A stretch of DNA of 64,000 bases. Source: Candidatus Zixiibacteriota bacterium. GTDB taxonomy: Bacteria; Zixibacteria; MSB-5A5; GN15; JAAZOE01. Location: NCBI GenBank assembly GCA_030668485.1, contig DAOUTW010000002.1, positions 49,143 to 113,142 of the forward strand, in the 5' to 3' direction. The notes under the pieces are model-generated. The model saw nothing but the letters and a program-made list of their open reading frames with translations. It ran no database searches and was not told the DNA's origin. Positions within the stretch are counted from its first letter, which is position 1. Each line of letters opens with the position of its first letter. The position numbers were made by a program, and so were the translations under genes. Shown here one piece after another: positions 52,401 through 60,542 of the stretch.

Positions 52401-52487
52401 GCGACAGCCAAAATCCCGCCCCTGCGGGTGACAGCCAAAAACCGGCGAGCCGGAAAAAACTTTAAAAATGAGCAAACAAAGCCAAAT
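52401..52487 (-). repeat. GGCTGTCGC repeat units 6 and 7 (inverted, tandem)
   Basis: GCGACAGCCAAAA, stem CCCGC/GCGGG (52415-52428), then TGACAGCCAAAAA, stem CCGGC/GCCGG (52442-52453) and AAAAAACTTTAAAAATGAGC with CAAAGCCAAAT. The outer part is the inverted copy of 50531-50592. Confidence 0.8.
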
Positions 52488-52523
52488 TATCGTTGTGCGG
52501 CAACAACATCACCTTTTTTTCAA

Positions 52524-52559
52524 AGCCATTCTAAGCCATCTTAACCCATTTATAACCCA
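52524..52559 (-). repeat. Four TGG(G/C)T direct repeats at 10-11 bp spacing
   Basis: On the minus strand TGGGT, TGGGT, TGGCT and TGGCT begin every 11, 10 and 10 bases. The rest of the 52064-52605 gap holds only the hairpin repeats and an AAAGCCATT/AATGGCTTT inverted pair (52522-52530 with 52595-52603). Confidence 0.5.
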
Positions 52560-52605
52560 TTTTAGGGCCCAAAAGGGGTCAAAAAGGGCTACAAAATGGC
52601 TTTAC

Positions 52606-54687
52606 CTAAAATTGCTCACAGCAACCGTCCACCGGTGGCAGGCCGCCGCGGAAGATGTAATTGATAAGCGTGACAGCATCGCCGACATTCACTATCCCGT
52701 CGCTGTTGGCGTCGGCCAGACAAATCCACGGCGGGGGAGGGCCGCCAAGGAATACATACTGAATGATGTAAACGGCATCGCCGATATTGATAAAACCGTC
52801 ATCGTTGGCATCGCCGCATGGCGTTCGGTATTGATAGATATAGAAGCCGTATGAACTGGAGACATAGATGTATTCGCCATCCATATCAATCATCGCCCAC
52901 CCCAGGCCGCCCTTGGTATCCAATAACTGTGGCGAGGTCGGATCGGCGACATCCAGCAGGTGCAATGAAACGCCATCAGAGATGCAAACGAAATTATCCC
53001 ATGCCGCGACACTCCCTCCCTCATTCGACATCGAGAAACTTCCGACTTCGATCGGATTCTCGGTATCGGCGATATTGACAATCCTGAGCCACCCGATCAT
53101 CAACTCGCTGTCGCCGCTGGCGAGGTAGACGAAAGAATCGACAACCTCGGCATCTTGGGAATTGCCATAAAGCTGATAATCGGCAACGTTGACCGGGTTC
53201 AATGGATCGGCAACATTGATGATCAAAACATCTTCCGTGAAAAGAAGGGTATCATCAACCAGTTCCAAAAATCCCGACCGCCAATAATCCATATGCCGCG
53301 CCTCAATGATGGGCGTTGTCGGATCGGTGGTATTGATGACCATCAGGCCATCATGCCAGGTGGTTAATAAGGCATAGTCGCCATTGGCGGCGACATCATA
53401 GGAATAACCGGCCGAATCAACGCTGCTGAACAGATAAGGATTTTGCGGATCGGCGACATTATAAATACGGAAGATCGAATCATTACTCGATACATAAGCC
53501 AGGCTGTCGACCTTCTCAATATAGTATCCTCCACCGACATCGGTCGATCCGGTGAGGAAAGGTGCCGACGGATCGGACAAATCGATGACATGAAGTCCGG
53601 CCCCGGCTGTATAGGCATAGTTGCCGTCGATAACAAAGTCTCTACCGGAGGCTGGGGTGTCAGAACTACCGGCGAGAAATGGCGCCTGCGGATCATCGAC
53701 ATTGACAATATGAATCCCGCCATTCCAGTCGCTGAGGTAAACCTGGCCGTCGATATCAGAAACCTTGGCGTAAACTTCAACTGATCCCAGTTGAACGGGG
53801 GAGAAAGGACTGGAGATATCGACCACCAGCAAACCGGAATCGGGATCCATAACATAAGCCAGGGTATCGTCGACCTGGATGTAGTTGGCTGATGAAGGGA
53901 CAGTAAATGTCGTCAAAAGCGCCGGGTCGCTCGGATCGCCGATATAAATAATTTTCAATCCCTCGTTCCGACAGGCCAGGTAGGCATAGTCGCCGCTGAT
54001 GTCGATGTCCTGGGCGAAACCGATGCCATCGAGGGCCCCGACCGAATCGGGCGCATGAGGATCGGAAATGTCAATGATCTGCAATCCTCCGCCCCAATCG
54101 GCAATATAGGCCAGAGAGCCCTGAACTACCACACTTCGGGCATCGCCCTGCGTGTCGTAACTTCCGTCCAATGCCGCATTGTATGGATCGGAAATATCGA
54201 TAAGCTGAATACCGTCTGCTCTCTGTGCCACGACCGCATAATCGCCGGACAGGGCGACATCATAGCCGTTAGACTGGTTAAGATCGCGGCTTCCGGCCAG
54301 TATCGGGTTGTACGGGTCGGCGATGTTGATTATCGTCAGCCCGTTATAGTCGATGATATAGGCAAAATCGCCGGAGACTTCGATACTCCAGGTCCACATC
54401 ATCTGAAGACAAAGTTTGGAGACCTCAACCGGAGCCGACGGGTCACTGATATTGAGGATCATCAGGCCGCTCTGCATGGTCAGATAGGCATAGTCGCCCC
54501 TGACAGCCACATCGGCAGTTCCCCGCCACATACAACTTCCGACGAAAGTCATGGCGGAATGGTCCGGGGCTTTTTCCCAGAGGGGAGTTTCCAGATCCGG
54601 ATACCCGGCAGGATCGGTGTCATTGGAATAGATATTCGCAGTCGCCAGCAGCAGCGATGCGACCAGCAGGAATCTTATTGTTATCAT
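52606..54687 (-). CDS. Secreted LVIVD-repeat propeller with C-terminal dockerin
   Basis: 693 residues from ATG 54687, preceded by GGGAGGAAG and giving a signal peptide (FLLVASLLLATANIYS). The body is about a dozen 40-residue repeats of the form GxYAYVAxxxxGLxIxDISDPxxPxLxGS, the LVIVD type that folds as beta-propeller blades. The last 65 residues form a two-loop dockerin ([18 protein letters not shown] and ADANSDGIVNVGDAVTLI) ending GCCEQF. No catalytic motif is seen; a binding or surface role is likely. It has its own promoter at 54811-54838. Confidence 0.88.
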   Translation of the reverse strand: MITIRFLLVASLLLATANIYSNDTDPAGYPDLETPLWEKAPDHSAMTFVGSCMWRGTADVAVRGDYAYLTMQSGLMILNISDPSAPVEVSKLCLQMMWTWSIEVSGDFAYIIDYNGLTIINIADPYNPILAGSRDLNQSNGYDVALSGDYAVVAQRADGIQLIDISDPYNAALDGSYDTQGDARSVVVQGSLAYIADWGGGLQIIDISDPHAPDSVGALDGIGFAQDIDISGDYAYLACRNEGLKIIYIGDPSDPALLTTFTVPSSANYIQVDDTLAYVMDPDSGLLVVDISSPFSPVQLGSVEVYAKVSDIDGQVYLSDWNGGIHIVNVDDPQAPFLAGSSDTPASGRDFVIDGNYAYTAGAGLHVIDLSDPSAPFLTGSTDVGGGYYIEKVDSLAYVSSNDSIFRIYNVADPQNPYLFSSVDSAGYSYDVAANGDYALLTTWHDGLMVINTTDPTTPIIEARHMDYWRSGFLELVDDTLLFTEDVLIINVADPLNPVNVADYQLYGNSQDAEVVDSFVYLASGDSELMIGWLRIVNIADTENPIEVGSFSMSNEGGSVAAWDNFVCISDGVSLHLLDVADPTSPQLLDTKGGLGWAMIDMDGEYIYVSSSYGFYIYQYRTPCGDANDDGFINIGDAVYIIQYVFLGGPPPPWICLADANSDGIVNVGDAVTLINYIFRGGLPPVDGCCEQF

Positions 54688-54810
54688 TTCTTCCTCCCAT
54701 ATGATCATTTGCTACGGAATACTCTCAATCTGCCGGTGAATAATTCACAGAGACACCCTGTCTGTGGAGAGCAAGAAATTTCCATTAAGGAATCTTTCTT
54801 CTATAAGACT

Positions 54811-54838
54811 AAGATAGGTCGATTTTGATGAACGTCAA
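54811..54838 (-). promoter_or_regulatory. Putative promoter of the LVIVD gene
   Basis: Minus strand TTGACG (54833-54838), 16 bases, TATCTT (54811-54816). It leaves a leader of about 115 bases. Confidence 0.6.
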
Positions 54839-54866
54839 TATAATTAAAACTTATTTGAGAAGGAAT

Positions 54867-55589
54867 TTACTTGAAAGATTCCAGAGTAAGTTTACCGTCC
54901 TGCAGTTTGCCGTAACTGAAATGGTGGTAAAAATCGCCGGTGTTGACATAAATGCCGTTGTCGAATTGCTTGAAAACCGGATAATGAACATGGCCGATCA
55001 ATACGGCGTCATAACCCTCGGACAATTTCTTTTGAGCATATTCCTCGTAGTCTTTCAGGAAGGCCGGTTCGCGGTCGGATGTTATATTGCGCGAATGCGA
55101 CGAGACCGCCTTGGCCAGCGGGATGCCCCAATCAGGCGGTATCAATCGATAAAGCCAGACCGCCAGACGGTTACGCAGAGGCGTGCGAATAAAAACGCGG
55201 TACTTCCAGTCGGACGGAGACAGGCCGTCACCGTGAATCATAAAGAGGCGAAGCCCGTCGATAGTAGTCTCGGTGTGGTCGCGGTGGATGGTGAGGCCGA
55301 CTTCATCGGTCAGGAAATTACCCAGCCAGAAGTCGTGATTGCCGGTGATATAGTGGATTTTGATTCCGTTTTCGACTAGCGATGCGAGCCGGAAAACGAC
55401 TTTCAGGTGTTGCTTGGGGATAGCATGTTTATATTCGAACCAGAAATCGAACAGGTCGCCCAGAATATACAACTCGGAACCGTCCGCCTTGACCATATCA
55501 AAAAAGGCGAACAGTTTTTCGATTTTCAACTTTTCGCTGCCGGGATCGTCCGATCCGAGATGGGCGTCGGATAAAAAATAAACAGCCAT
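54867..55589 (-). CDS. lpxH: UDP-2,3-diacylglucosamine pyrophosphohydrolase, LpxH-like
   Basis: 240 residues of the calcineurin-like phosphoesterase fold. Metal ligands are seen in FLSDAHLG (D8, H10), LGDLFDFW (D45 region), TGNHDFW, IHGDG and IGHVHYPVF. The LpxH/LpxH2-type order and length fit hydrolysis of UDP-diacylglucosamine to lipid X in lipid A synthesis, at the inner membrane. A general phosphoesterase role cannot be fully excluded. It lies 45 bases after purL and is probably in the same transcript. Confidence 0.85.
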   Translation of the reverse strand: MAVYFLSDAHLGSDDPGSEKLKIEKLFAFFDMVKADGSELYILGDLFDFWFEYKHAIPKQHLKVVFRLASLVENGIKIHYITGNHDFWLGNFLTDEVGLTIHRDHTETTIDGLRLFMIHGDGLSPSDWKYRVFIRTPLRNRLAVWLYRLIPPDWGIPLAKAVSSHSRNITSDREPAFLKDYEEYAQKKLSEGYDAVLIGHVHYPVFKQFDNGIYVNTGDFYHHFSYGKLQDGKLTLESFK

Positions 55590-55634
55590 AGGGAGATTAT
55601 ACTACAATTGTATCCCGAAAACAAATCCCGGAAA

Positions 55635-57863
55635 TCAATAACGCTCCAGTTTCGCCTTCATCGATTCATAATAAGCCGGTTCCATTTCCTTCAGCGAAAT
55701 ATCGACGCAATTATTGATCGTCAGCCGGTCGCCTCCGACCTTGCCGATTTTATGCACCGGAATATTCAACTTATCGGCCAGCTTTTTAATTTGATCTTCA
55801 TTCCCGGGAGCGGCGGATACGACTATGCGCGAGGCCGACTCCCCGAACAGCATGGCGTCGGTGCGAAGATCTCCGCCATCAATTTCTATCGCCGCGCCGA
55901 TCATGCGCTCTCGATTACCAATAGTCGATTCGGCCAAAGCAATGGCCAATCCGCCTTCGGAACAGTCATGGGCCGATTTTACAAGTCCGGCTTTGATCAT
56001 ACTCAGGACGGCATCGTGCAGGTTTTTCTCGAACTCGAGGTCGATTTCAGGAACCTCGCCTCGTTTGAGACCGTGCATCTCCGACAGGTATTCCGAGGCG
56101 CCGAGGCTGTTTTTATTGACTCCCAGGAGATATATTTCATCGCCGTCATCTTTGAAGAAGGCGGTCGTGATCTGATCGATATCCTCGACCAGCCCCACCA
56201 TGCCGATGGTCGGCGTGGGATAAACGGCGTGATCGGGATCTTCATTATAAAAGCTGACATTACCCCCGGTTACCGGCGTGTCGAGGACACGGCAGGCTTC
56301 ACCCATGCCGGCGACCGCCTCCGAAAAGCCATAGTAGATTTCCGGATCATACGGGTTGCCGAAGTTGAGACAGTTGGTGATAGCTATACCCTTGCCGCCG
56401 GAACAGGCAATATTGCGAGCTGCCTCGGCTACCGCCAGCATGGCGCCGCGGTGGGGATTGAGATAGCAGTACCGACCATTGCAGTCGGTAGTCATTGCCA
56501 GCGCTTTTCTGGTTTTGCGAAGACGCATGACGGCCGCATCGCTTCCGGGGCCGACCGCAGTATTGGTACGGACCATCGAATCGTACTGTTCAAAAACCCA
56601 GCCTTTATGGCAGATATTCGGCGCTGCCAAAAGCGATATCAGAGCTTTGTTCCAGTCATTTTTGTCGGGGATTTGAGACAGGTCGAGTTGGCCCAGTTCA
56701 TCTATATAGGCCGGTTTTTTGGTTTCGCGAGTATAAACCGGGGCATCGCCGCCGAGCACCAGGCTTTGCGACGGTATCTCAGCCACGACTTTGCCGTGGA
56801 GCTTGACACGGAATATGCCGTCATCGGTGACATGGCCGATGATTCGCGAATGCAGGTCCCATTTATCGAAAATCTCGGTAATCCGGTCTTCACAGCCTTT
56901 CTTGACGCAAACCAGCATCCGTTCCTGCGATTCGGACAAAAGAATCTCATACGGTGTCATGCCGTCTTCGCGCAATGGCACGTCTTTGAGGTCGATTTCA
57001 ATACCGGTACCGCCCTTGGCCGACATCTCGGCTGAGGAGCAGGTGATTCCGGCGGCGCCCATATCCTGCATTCCCACGATAAGATCTTCACGAATAATTT
57101 CCAGGGAGGCTTCAAGCAGCAGTTTTTCGGTAAAAGGGTCGCCGATCTGGACCGCGGGACGTTTGGCCTCGTTCTCCTCGGTTAATTCCGCCGAGGCGAA
57201 AGTGGCTCCGTGAATACCGTCTCGACCGGTTGAAGATCCGACGATCATAATCGGATTGCCGATTCCACCGGTGGTGGCCGAGGCGATTTGGTCGCTTTTG
57301 ACGATTCCGACCGCCATGGCATTGACTAGCGGATTGCCGGTGTAGGCTTCATCAAAATAGACTTCACCAGCCACCGTCGGTACTCCAAACGAATTACCGT
57401 AATCACCGATACCCCGGACGACGCCGTCAACCAAATAGCGGACGCGGTCGTTTTCGAGCGAGCCGAAGCGAAGAGAGTCGAGCGATGCAATCGGGCGAGC
57501 GCCCATAGTGAAAATATCGCGTAGGATGCCGCCGACGCCGGTAGCTGCGCCCTGATAGGGCTCTACCGCCGAGGGGTGATTATGCGATTCAATCTTGAAG
57601 ACAACCGCCAGGCCGTCGCCGATATCGACTGCTCCGGCATTCTCTTCGCCCGCTTTGGCCAATAGATGTTTTCCCTCGCGAGGGAGAGTCTTTATCAGTT
57701 TGATCGAATTTTTATATGAGCAGTGTTCCGACCACATAACCGAATAGATGCCGAGTTCGGTGAAATTGAGTTCCCGGCCGAGGACGTCTTTGATTGTCTG
57801 ATGTTCTTCCGGGGAAAGCCCATGTTCGGCAACAAGTTCGGGTGTGACGGCAGGGTCCTGCAT
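55635..57863 (-). CDS. purL: Phosphoribosylformylglycinamidine synthase, PurL subunit
   Basis: 742 residues from ATG 57863 behind AAGGGAG; a frame from 57941 covers the promoter. It is the small PurL type, which needs PurQ and PurS (not in this window). Segments: [11 protein letters not shown] near the start, [23 protein letters not shown] (in parts, about 90-112), [17 protein letters not shown], and the C-terminal [14 protein letters not shown]. It makes FGAM in purine synthesis. A consensus promoter lies 24 bases upstream. Confidence 0.97.
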   Translation of the reverse strand: MQDPAVTPELVAEHGLSPEEHQTIKDVLGRELNFTELGIYSVMWSEHCSYKNSIKLIKTLPREGKHLLAKAGEENAGAVDIGDGLAVVFKIESHNHPSAVEPYQGAATGVGGILRDIFTMGARPIASLDSLRFGSLENDRVRYLVDGVVRGIGDYGNSFGVPTVAGEVYFDEAYTGNPLVNAMAVGIVKSDQIASATTGGIGNPIMIVGSSTGRDGIHGATFASAELTEENEAKRPAVQIGDPFTEKLLLEASLEIIREDLIVGMQDMGAAGITCSSAEMSAKGGTGIEIDLKDVPLREDGMTPYEILLSESQERMLVCVKKGCEDRITEIFDKWDLHSRIIGHVTDDGIFRVKLHGKVVAEIPSQSLVLGGDAPVYTRETKKPAYIDELGQLDLSQIPDKNDWNKALISLLAAPNICHKGWVFEQYDSMVRTNTAVGPGSDAAVMRLRKTRKALAMTTDCNGRYCYLNPHRGAMLAVAEAARNIACSGGKGIAITNCLNFGNPYDPEIYYGFSEAVAGMGEACRVLDTPVTGGNVSFYNEDPDHAVYPTPTIGMVGLVEDIDQITTAFFKDDGDEIYLLGVNKNSLGASEYLSEMHGLKRGEVPEIDLEFEKNLHDAVLSMIKAGLVKSAHDCSEGGLAIALAESTIGNRERMIGAAIEIDGGDLRTDAMLFGESASRIVVSAAPGNEDQIKKLADKLNIPVHKIGKVGGDRLTINNCVDISLKEMEPAYYESMKAKLERY

Positions 57864-57887
57864 GTTGAACTCCCTTTCAAAAAGCCG

Positions 57888-57916
57888 AATATATCGGAAA
57901 TTGATACGCCTGTCAA
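57888..57916 (-). promoter_or_regulatory. Sigma70-type promoter of purL
   Basis: Minus strand TTGACA (57911-57916), 17 bases, TATATT (57888-57893). The predicted leader is about 18 bases with the ribosome site inside it. Confidence 0.75.
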
Positions 57917-57950
57917 TCGAAATACGGCAGATGCCTGACAAACATTAAAC

Positions 57951-57979
57951 TTGATTTTTGCTGTTTGGGTGGCTAATTT
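57951..57979 (+). promoter_or_regulatory. Putative promoter of the haem lipoprotein
   Basis: TTGATT (57951-57956), 17 bases, TAATTT (57974-57979), followed by GGAGG and the ATG at 58000. It is divergent from the purL promoter. Confidence 0.6.
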
Positions 57980-57999
57980 TTAGTTTAATGGGAGGTAGC

Positions 58000-58629
58000 A
58001 TGAAAAGGGTGATTATTGCGATTTTTCTGGTATGTTTGGGATTGGGTTGCAGTCAACAGCCGGAAAAAAGTTCAACGTCATTTGATCAAGCGGCTGCAAT
58101 TGCAGCCTGCGAAAAGGTCATTGCCGATTTCCAAACAGCCCTTAAACAGGAATTGATAGGGGCGATAGCTGATGGCGGATTGGAAAACGCCATTGCGGTG
58201 TGCAATGCCAGGGCGCCGATGGTGGCCGACAGTTTCTCCCGGATTCCAGGCATACATATCCAGCGGGTGTCTTTACGCCAGCGCAACCCGGTGATCAAGC
58301 CTGATAGCTTCGAGACGGCGATACTGGAAAAATTCGCAGCCGAAGCAGGTATCGAACCTCAGGTTTATACTGAGTTGACTTTCGACAGTGCAGAAACCAA
58401 ATATTTCCGGTACATGAAAGAAATCAAGATCGGTAAACTATGTCTCAATTGTCATGGTAGTCTTGATACCTTTTCAGACGGTTTGAAGGGAGTCCTGGAG
58501 ACGCATTATCCGGATGATCCGGCTGTCGGATATTCTGCCGGTGAGAGCCGGGGAGCATTTTCGGTAACCATTACATACCCCGAGGCGGAAGCAACCGTTG
58601 TCTCGTTGACCGGTGGGCAGATTAATTAG
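58000..58629 (+). CDS. DUF3365-type lipoprotein with one c-type haem motif
   Basis: 209 residues from ATG 58000 (GGAGG upstream). A lipobox-like LGLGC at 13-17 suggests a lipid-modified Cys. The region NAIAVCNARAPMVADSFS and the C148-x-x-C151-H152 motif (GKLCLNCHG) match the Tll0287-like/DUF3365 family, in which one haem c is bound. Such proteins occur alone or as sensor domains; electron transfer or redox/gas sensing are possible. No kinase or cytochrome partner is adjacent. It is divergent from purL. Confidence 0.82.
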   Translation: MKRVIIAIFLVCLGLGCSQQPEKSSTSFDQAAAIAACEKVIADFQTALKQELIGAIADGGLENAIAVCNARAPMVADSFSRIPGIHIQRVSLRQRNPVIKPDSFETAILEKFAAEAGIEPQVYTELTFDSAETKYFRYMKEIKIGKLCLNCHGSLDTFSDGLKGVLETHYPDDPAVGYSAGESRGAFSVTITYPEAEATVVSLTGGQIN

Positions 58630-58733
58630 CTCTCGACGAAACGGTATGGCATGAGATACTGATCAGCCTGATATCCCCCTACCCGCCGGTTATAAAGTTT
58701 AACGTACAATTCGCTGGGTTAAAAAGAGTACTG

Positions 58734-59273
58734 ATGAAGAAAACCACAGTCGCCCCGGACAATTTCGACCTATTCGATGGAGTGGAAGAGTTTATCTCCG
58801 ATTCGGAATTGCCCACTATAGCGGATTTGCAGCGCATGTTCGACATTTATAATCGTGAGTATTTTGACGGCAAATTACCGAAAGTGAAAATACGATACTC
58901 AAAGCGGATGCTGGTAGCCGGCGGTTATTTCCCTCAAAAGAAGGAAATCCGTATTTCGGAAAAGTATCATACGTTTTTCCCCGATGAAGTTTATGACACC
59001 CTCAAGCATGAGATGATCCATATAATTAATTTTCGCCATGATGCCGCCTTCAAAAAGATGGCCCGCCGCATCGGAGCATCGCTACGGGCCAATGATCATC
59101 CGGCGTTGCGGCGTCCTCCGCGTTATATCTATATCTGCCACCATTGCTTTACCGAATATCCGCGCCATAAAAGGCTACGCATGGCCTCATGCGGGAAATG
59201 TTCGAAAGGCAAGTTTGACGAACGTTTCAAATTGGTACTCAAAAAGCGATCAAAGAAAGCAGCGGTTCAGTGA
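58734..59273 (+). CDS. SprT-like zinc metalloprotease domain protein
   Basis: 179 residues. The SprT core has YNREYFDGKLPKVKIRYSKR (about 39-58), the zinc helix H92-E93-M94-I95-H96 and a later H102. A zinc ribbon with C135, C138, C153 and C156 (YICHHC, ASCGKC) follows, as in SprT/Spartan-type proteins, then a basic tail. Eukaryotic Spartan cleaves DNA-protein crosslinks; the bacterial role is not settled. GTG of the next gene overlaps the stop by 4 bases. Confidence 0.86.
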   Translation: MKKTTVAPDNFDLFDGVEEFISDSELPTIADLQRMFDIYNREYFDGKLPKVKIRYSKRMLVAGGYFPQKKEIRISEKYHTFFPDEVYDTLKHEMIHIINFRHDAAFKKMARRIGASLRANDHPALRRPPRYIYICHHCFTEYPRHKRLRMASCGKCSKGKFDERFKLVLKKRSKKAAVQ

Positions 59274-60472
59274 ACGATGCTTTCGATACAGGGGATCGTT
59301 TCATGGCCGGACGGAATATTAGCGGCTATTACACTTTTCACTTGTTTATAAATTTTGCCTTCTGGCTGCCGATCTACGCCGTCTTTTTCCTTACCCGGGG
59401 TCTTGATTACACCGCTATCCTCCTCTTGTATGCTGTCGATAATGTCTTTCAGACCGCTTTGGAAATTCCCTCCGGCATGCTGGCCGACCGGTGGGGACGC
59501 AAACCGGTCTTAATGCTGGGTGCGATCATTCAGATGATCGGTTTTCTGATGATTGCTTTCGGTGACGGTATGCCATGGTACCTCGCTGCGATGGCGCTTC
59601 ATGGCGTCGCCCTGGCATGCCTTTCCGGATCCGATGCCGCTTTTATTTACGATTCACTGGTGGCGGCGGGGCGTGAGGATGAATTCAAGAAGATCGAAGG
59701 CAGAGCCTATATGTACAACCTGATCGGCTGGGGTGTCGGCGGCTTGTTGGGCGGATGGCTGGCGGTCAAGAATCTGTCGCTGCCATATGTCTTATCGGGA
59801 TTGACATCATTTTTGGCCTTCATGGTACTGGCGACCTGCGTCGAACCGCCGCGTGCGAAGAAACAGCCAACCCCGGCAAGGTTTTTGAAGGATGCCTGGA
59901 AGGCGATTCACAATAACGGATCGGTTAAGGCTATAATAATTTTTGCCTCACTGATTTTTGGATTTCTTCTGGTCAGCCATAAGTTTTCCCAGCCGTATCT
60001 GCAGTCAACCGGGTTGGATTTACAGTTTTTTGGGATTGTCTATTTTGTGTGGCTGATGGCGGCGGCAGCGGCGTCCAACTATTCCGAGCGGATTGAAAAA
60101 GTAATTGGTCGTCGAGCCTACTTCATGTCGCTTCCGATTCTGGTCGGCGGCGTTTTGATCTATTTCGGCTTTTATCAGAATATGCTCGGTGTGGCGCTGG
60201 CGGTTCTGTATCAATTCGTCTGGGGCTCATTGCGGCCGCAGATGAATCAGGTAATTAACCAGGATGTTGCCTCGACCATGAGGGCGACAGTACTCTCGAC
60301 CGTGGGGTTAGGAAGTGCTTTGATATATATTGTCACGGCGCCCGTGATCGGGTGGATCGCCGATAAGTATGATTTTCCCCTGGCGCTCCTGACGCTTGGC
60401 CTGATTGCCATGATCCTGGGCCTCGTGGCGGTGATTCCGCTTGCAAAAAGAAAACCTGTCGCCCGTATCTGA
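59270..60472 (+). CDS. MFS transporter
   Basis: 400 residues from GTG 59270, or 389 from ATG 59303. About twelve hydrophobic helices. The loop between helices 2 and 3 reads GMLADRWGRKPVLMLG (about 72-87), the classical G-x-x-x-D-R-x-G-R-K motif A of the major facilitator superfamily. It is in the inner membrane; the substrate is unknown, with a drug-efflux-like pattern. It is coupled to the SprT-like gene by a 4-base overlap. Confidence 0.87.
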   Translation: MNDAFDTGDRFMAGRNISGYYTFHLFINFAFWLPIYAVFFLTRGLDYTAILLLYAVDNVFQTALEIPSGMLADRWGRKPVLMLGAIIQMIGFLMIAFGDGMPWYLAAMALHGVALACLSGSDAAFIYDSLVAAGREDEFKKIEGRAYMYNLIGWGVGGLLGGWLAVKNLSLPYVLSGLTSFLAFMVLATCVEPPRAKKQPTPARFLKDAWKAIHNNGSVKAIIIFASLIFGFLLVSHKFSQPYLQSTGLDLQFFGIVYFVWLMAAAAASNYSERIEKVIGRRAYFMSLPILVGGVLIYFGFYQNMLGVALAVLYQFVWGSLRPQMNQVINQDVASTMRATVLSTVGLGSALIYIVTAPVIGWIADKYDFPLALLTLGLIAMILGLVAVIPLAKRKPVARI

Positions 60473-60506
60473 TTCCGCCTACTGCTTCTAATTTGGTTTT
60501 TTATAG

Positions 60507-60535
60507 TTGATTCTTCTCTCAAATATTCATATCAA
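60507..60535 (+). promoter_or_regulatory. Putative promoter directly before the beta-helix gene
   Basis: TTGATT (60507-60512), 17 bases, TATCAA (60530-60535). The ATG at 60543 begins 7 bases after the -10 box, which predicts a leaderless transcript. Confidence 0.55.
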
Positions 60536-60542
60536 ATTGCTT

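Noticed and set aside
50531..52487. A complete insertion sequence
   Set aside because: There is no transposase gene and no target duplication could be identified; only the related inverted arms support a cassette.
54055..54828. A 257-codon plus-strand frame
   Set aside because: It lies opposite the LVIVD-repeat gene, which has signal peptide, repeats and dockerin in the other strand.
55608..57035. A 475-codon open frame on the plus strand
   Set aside because: It is the antisense shadow of purL, favoured by GC codon bias; no ribosome site or recognisable domain.
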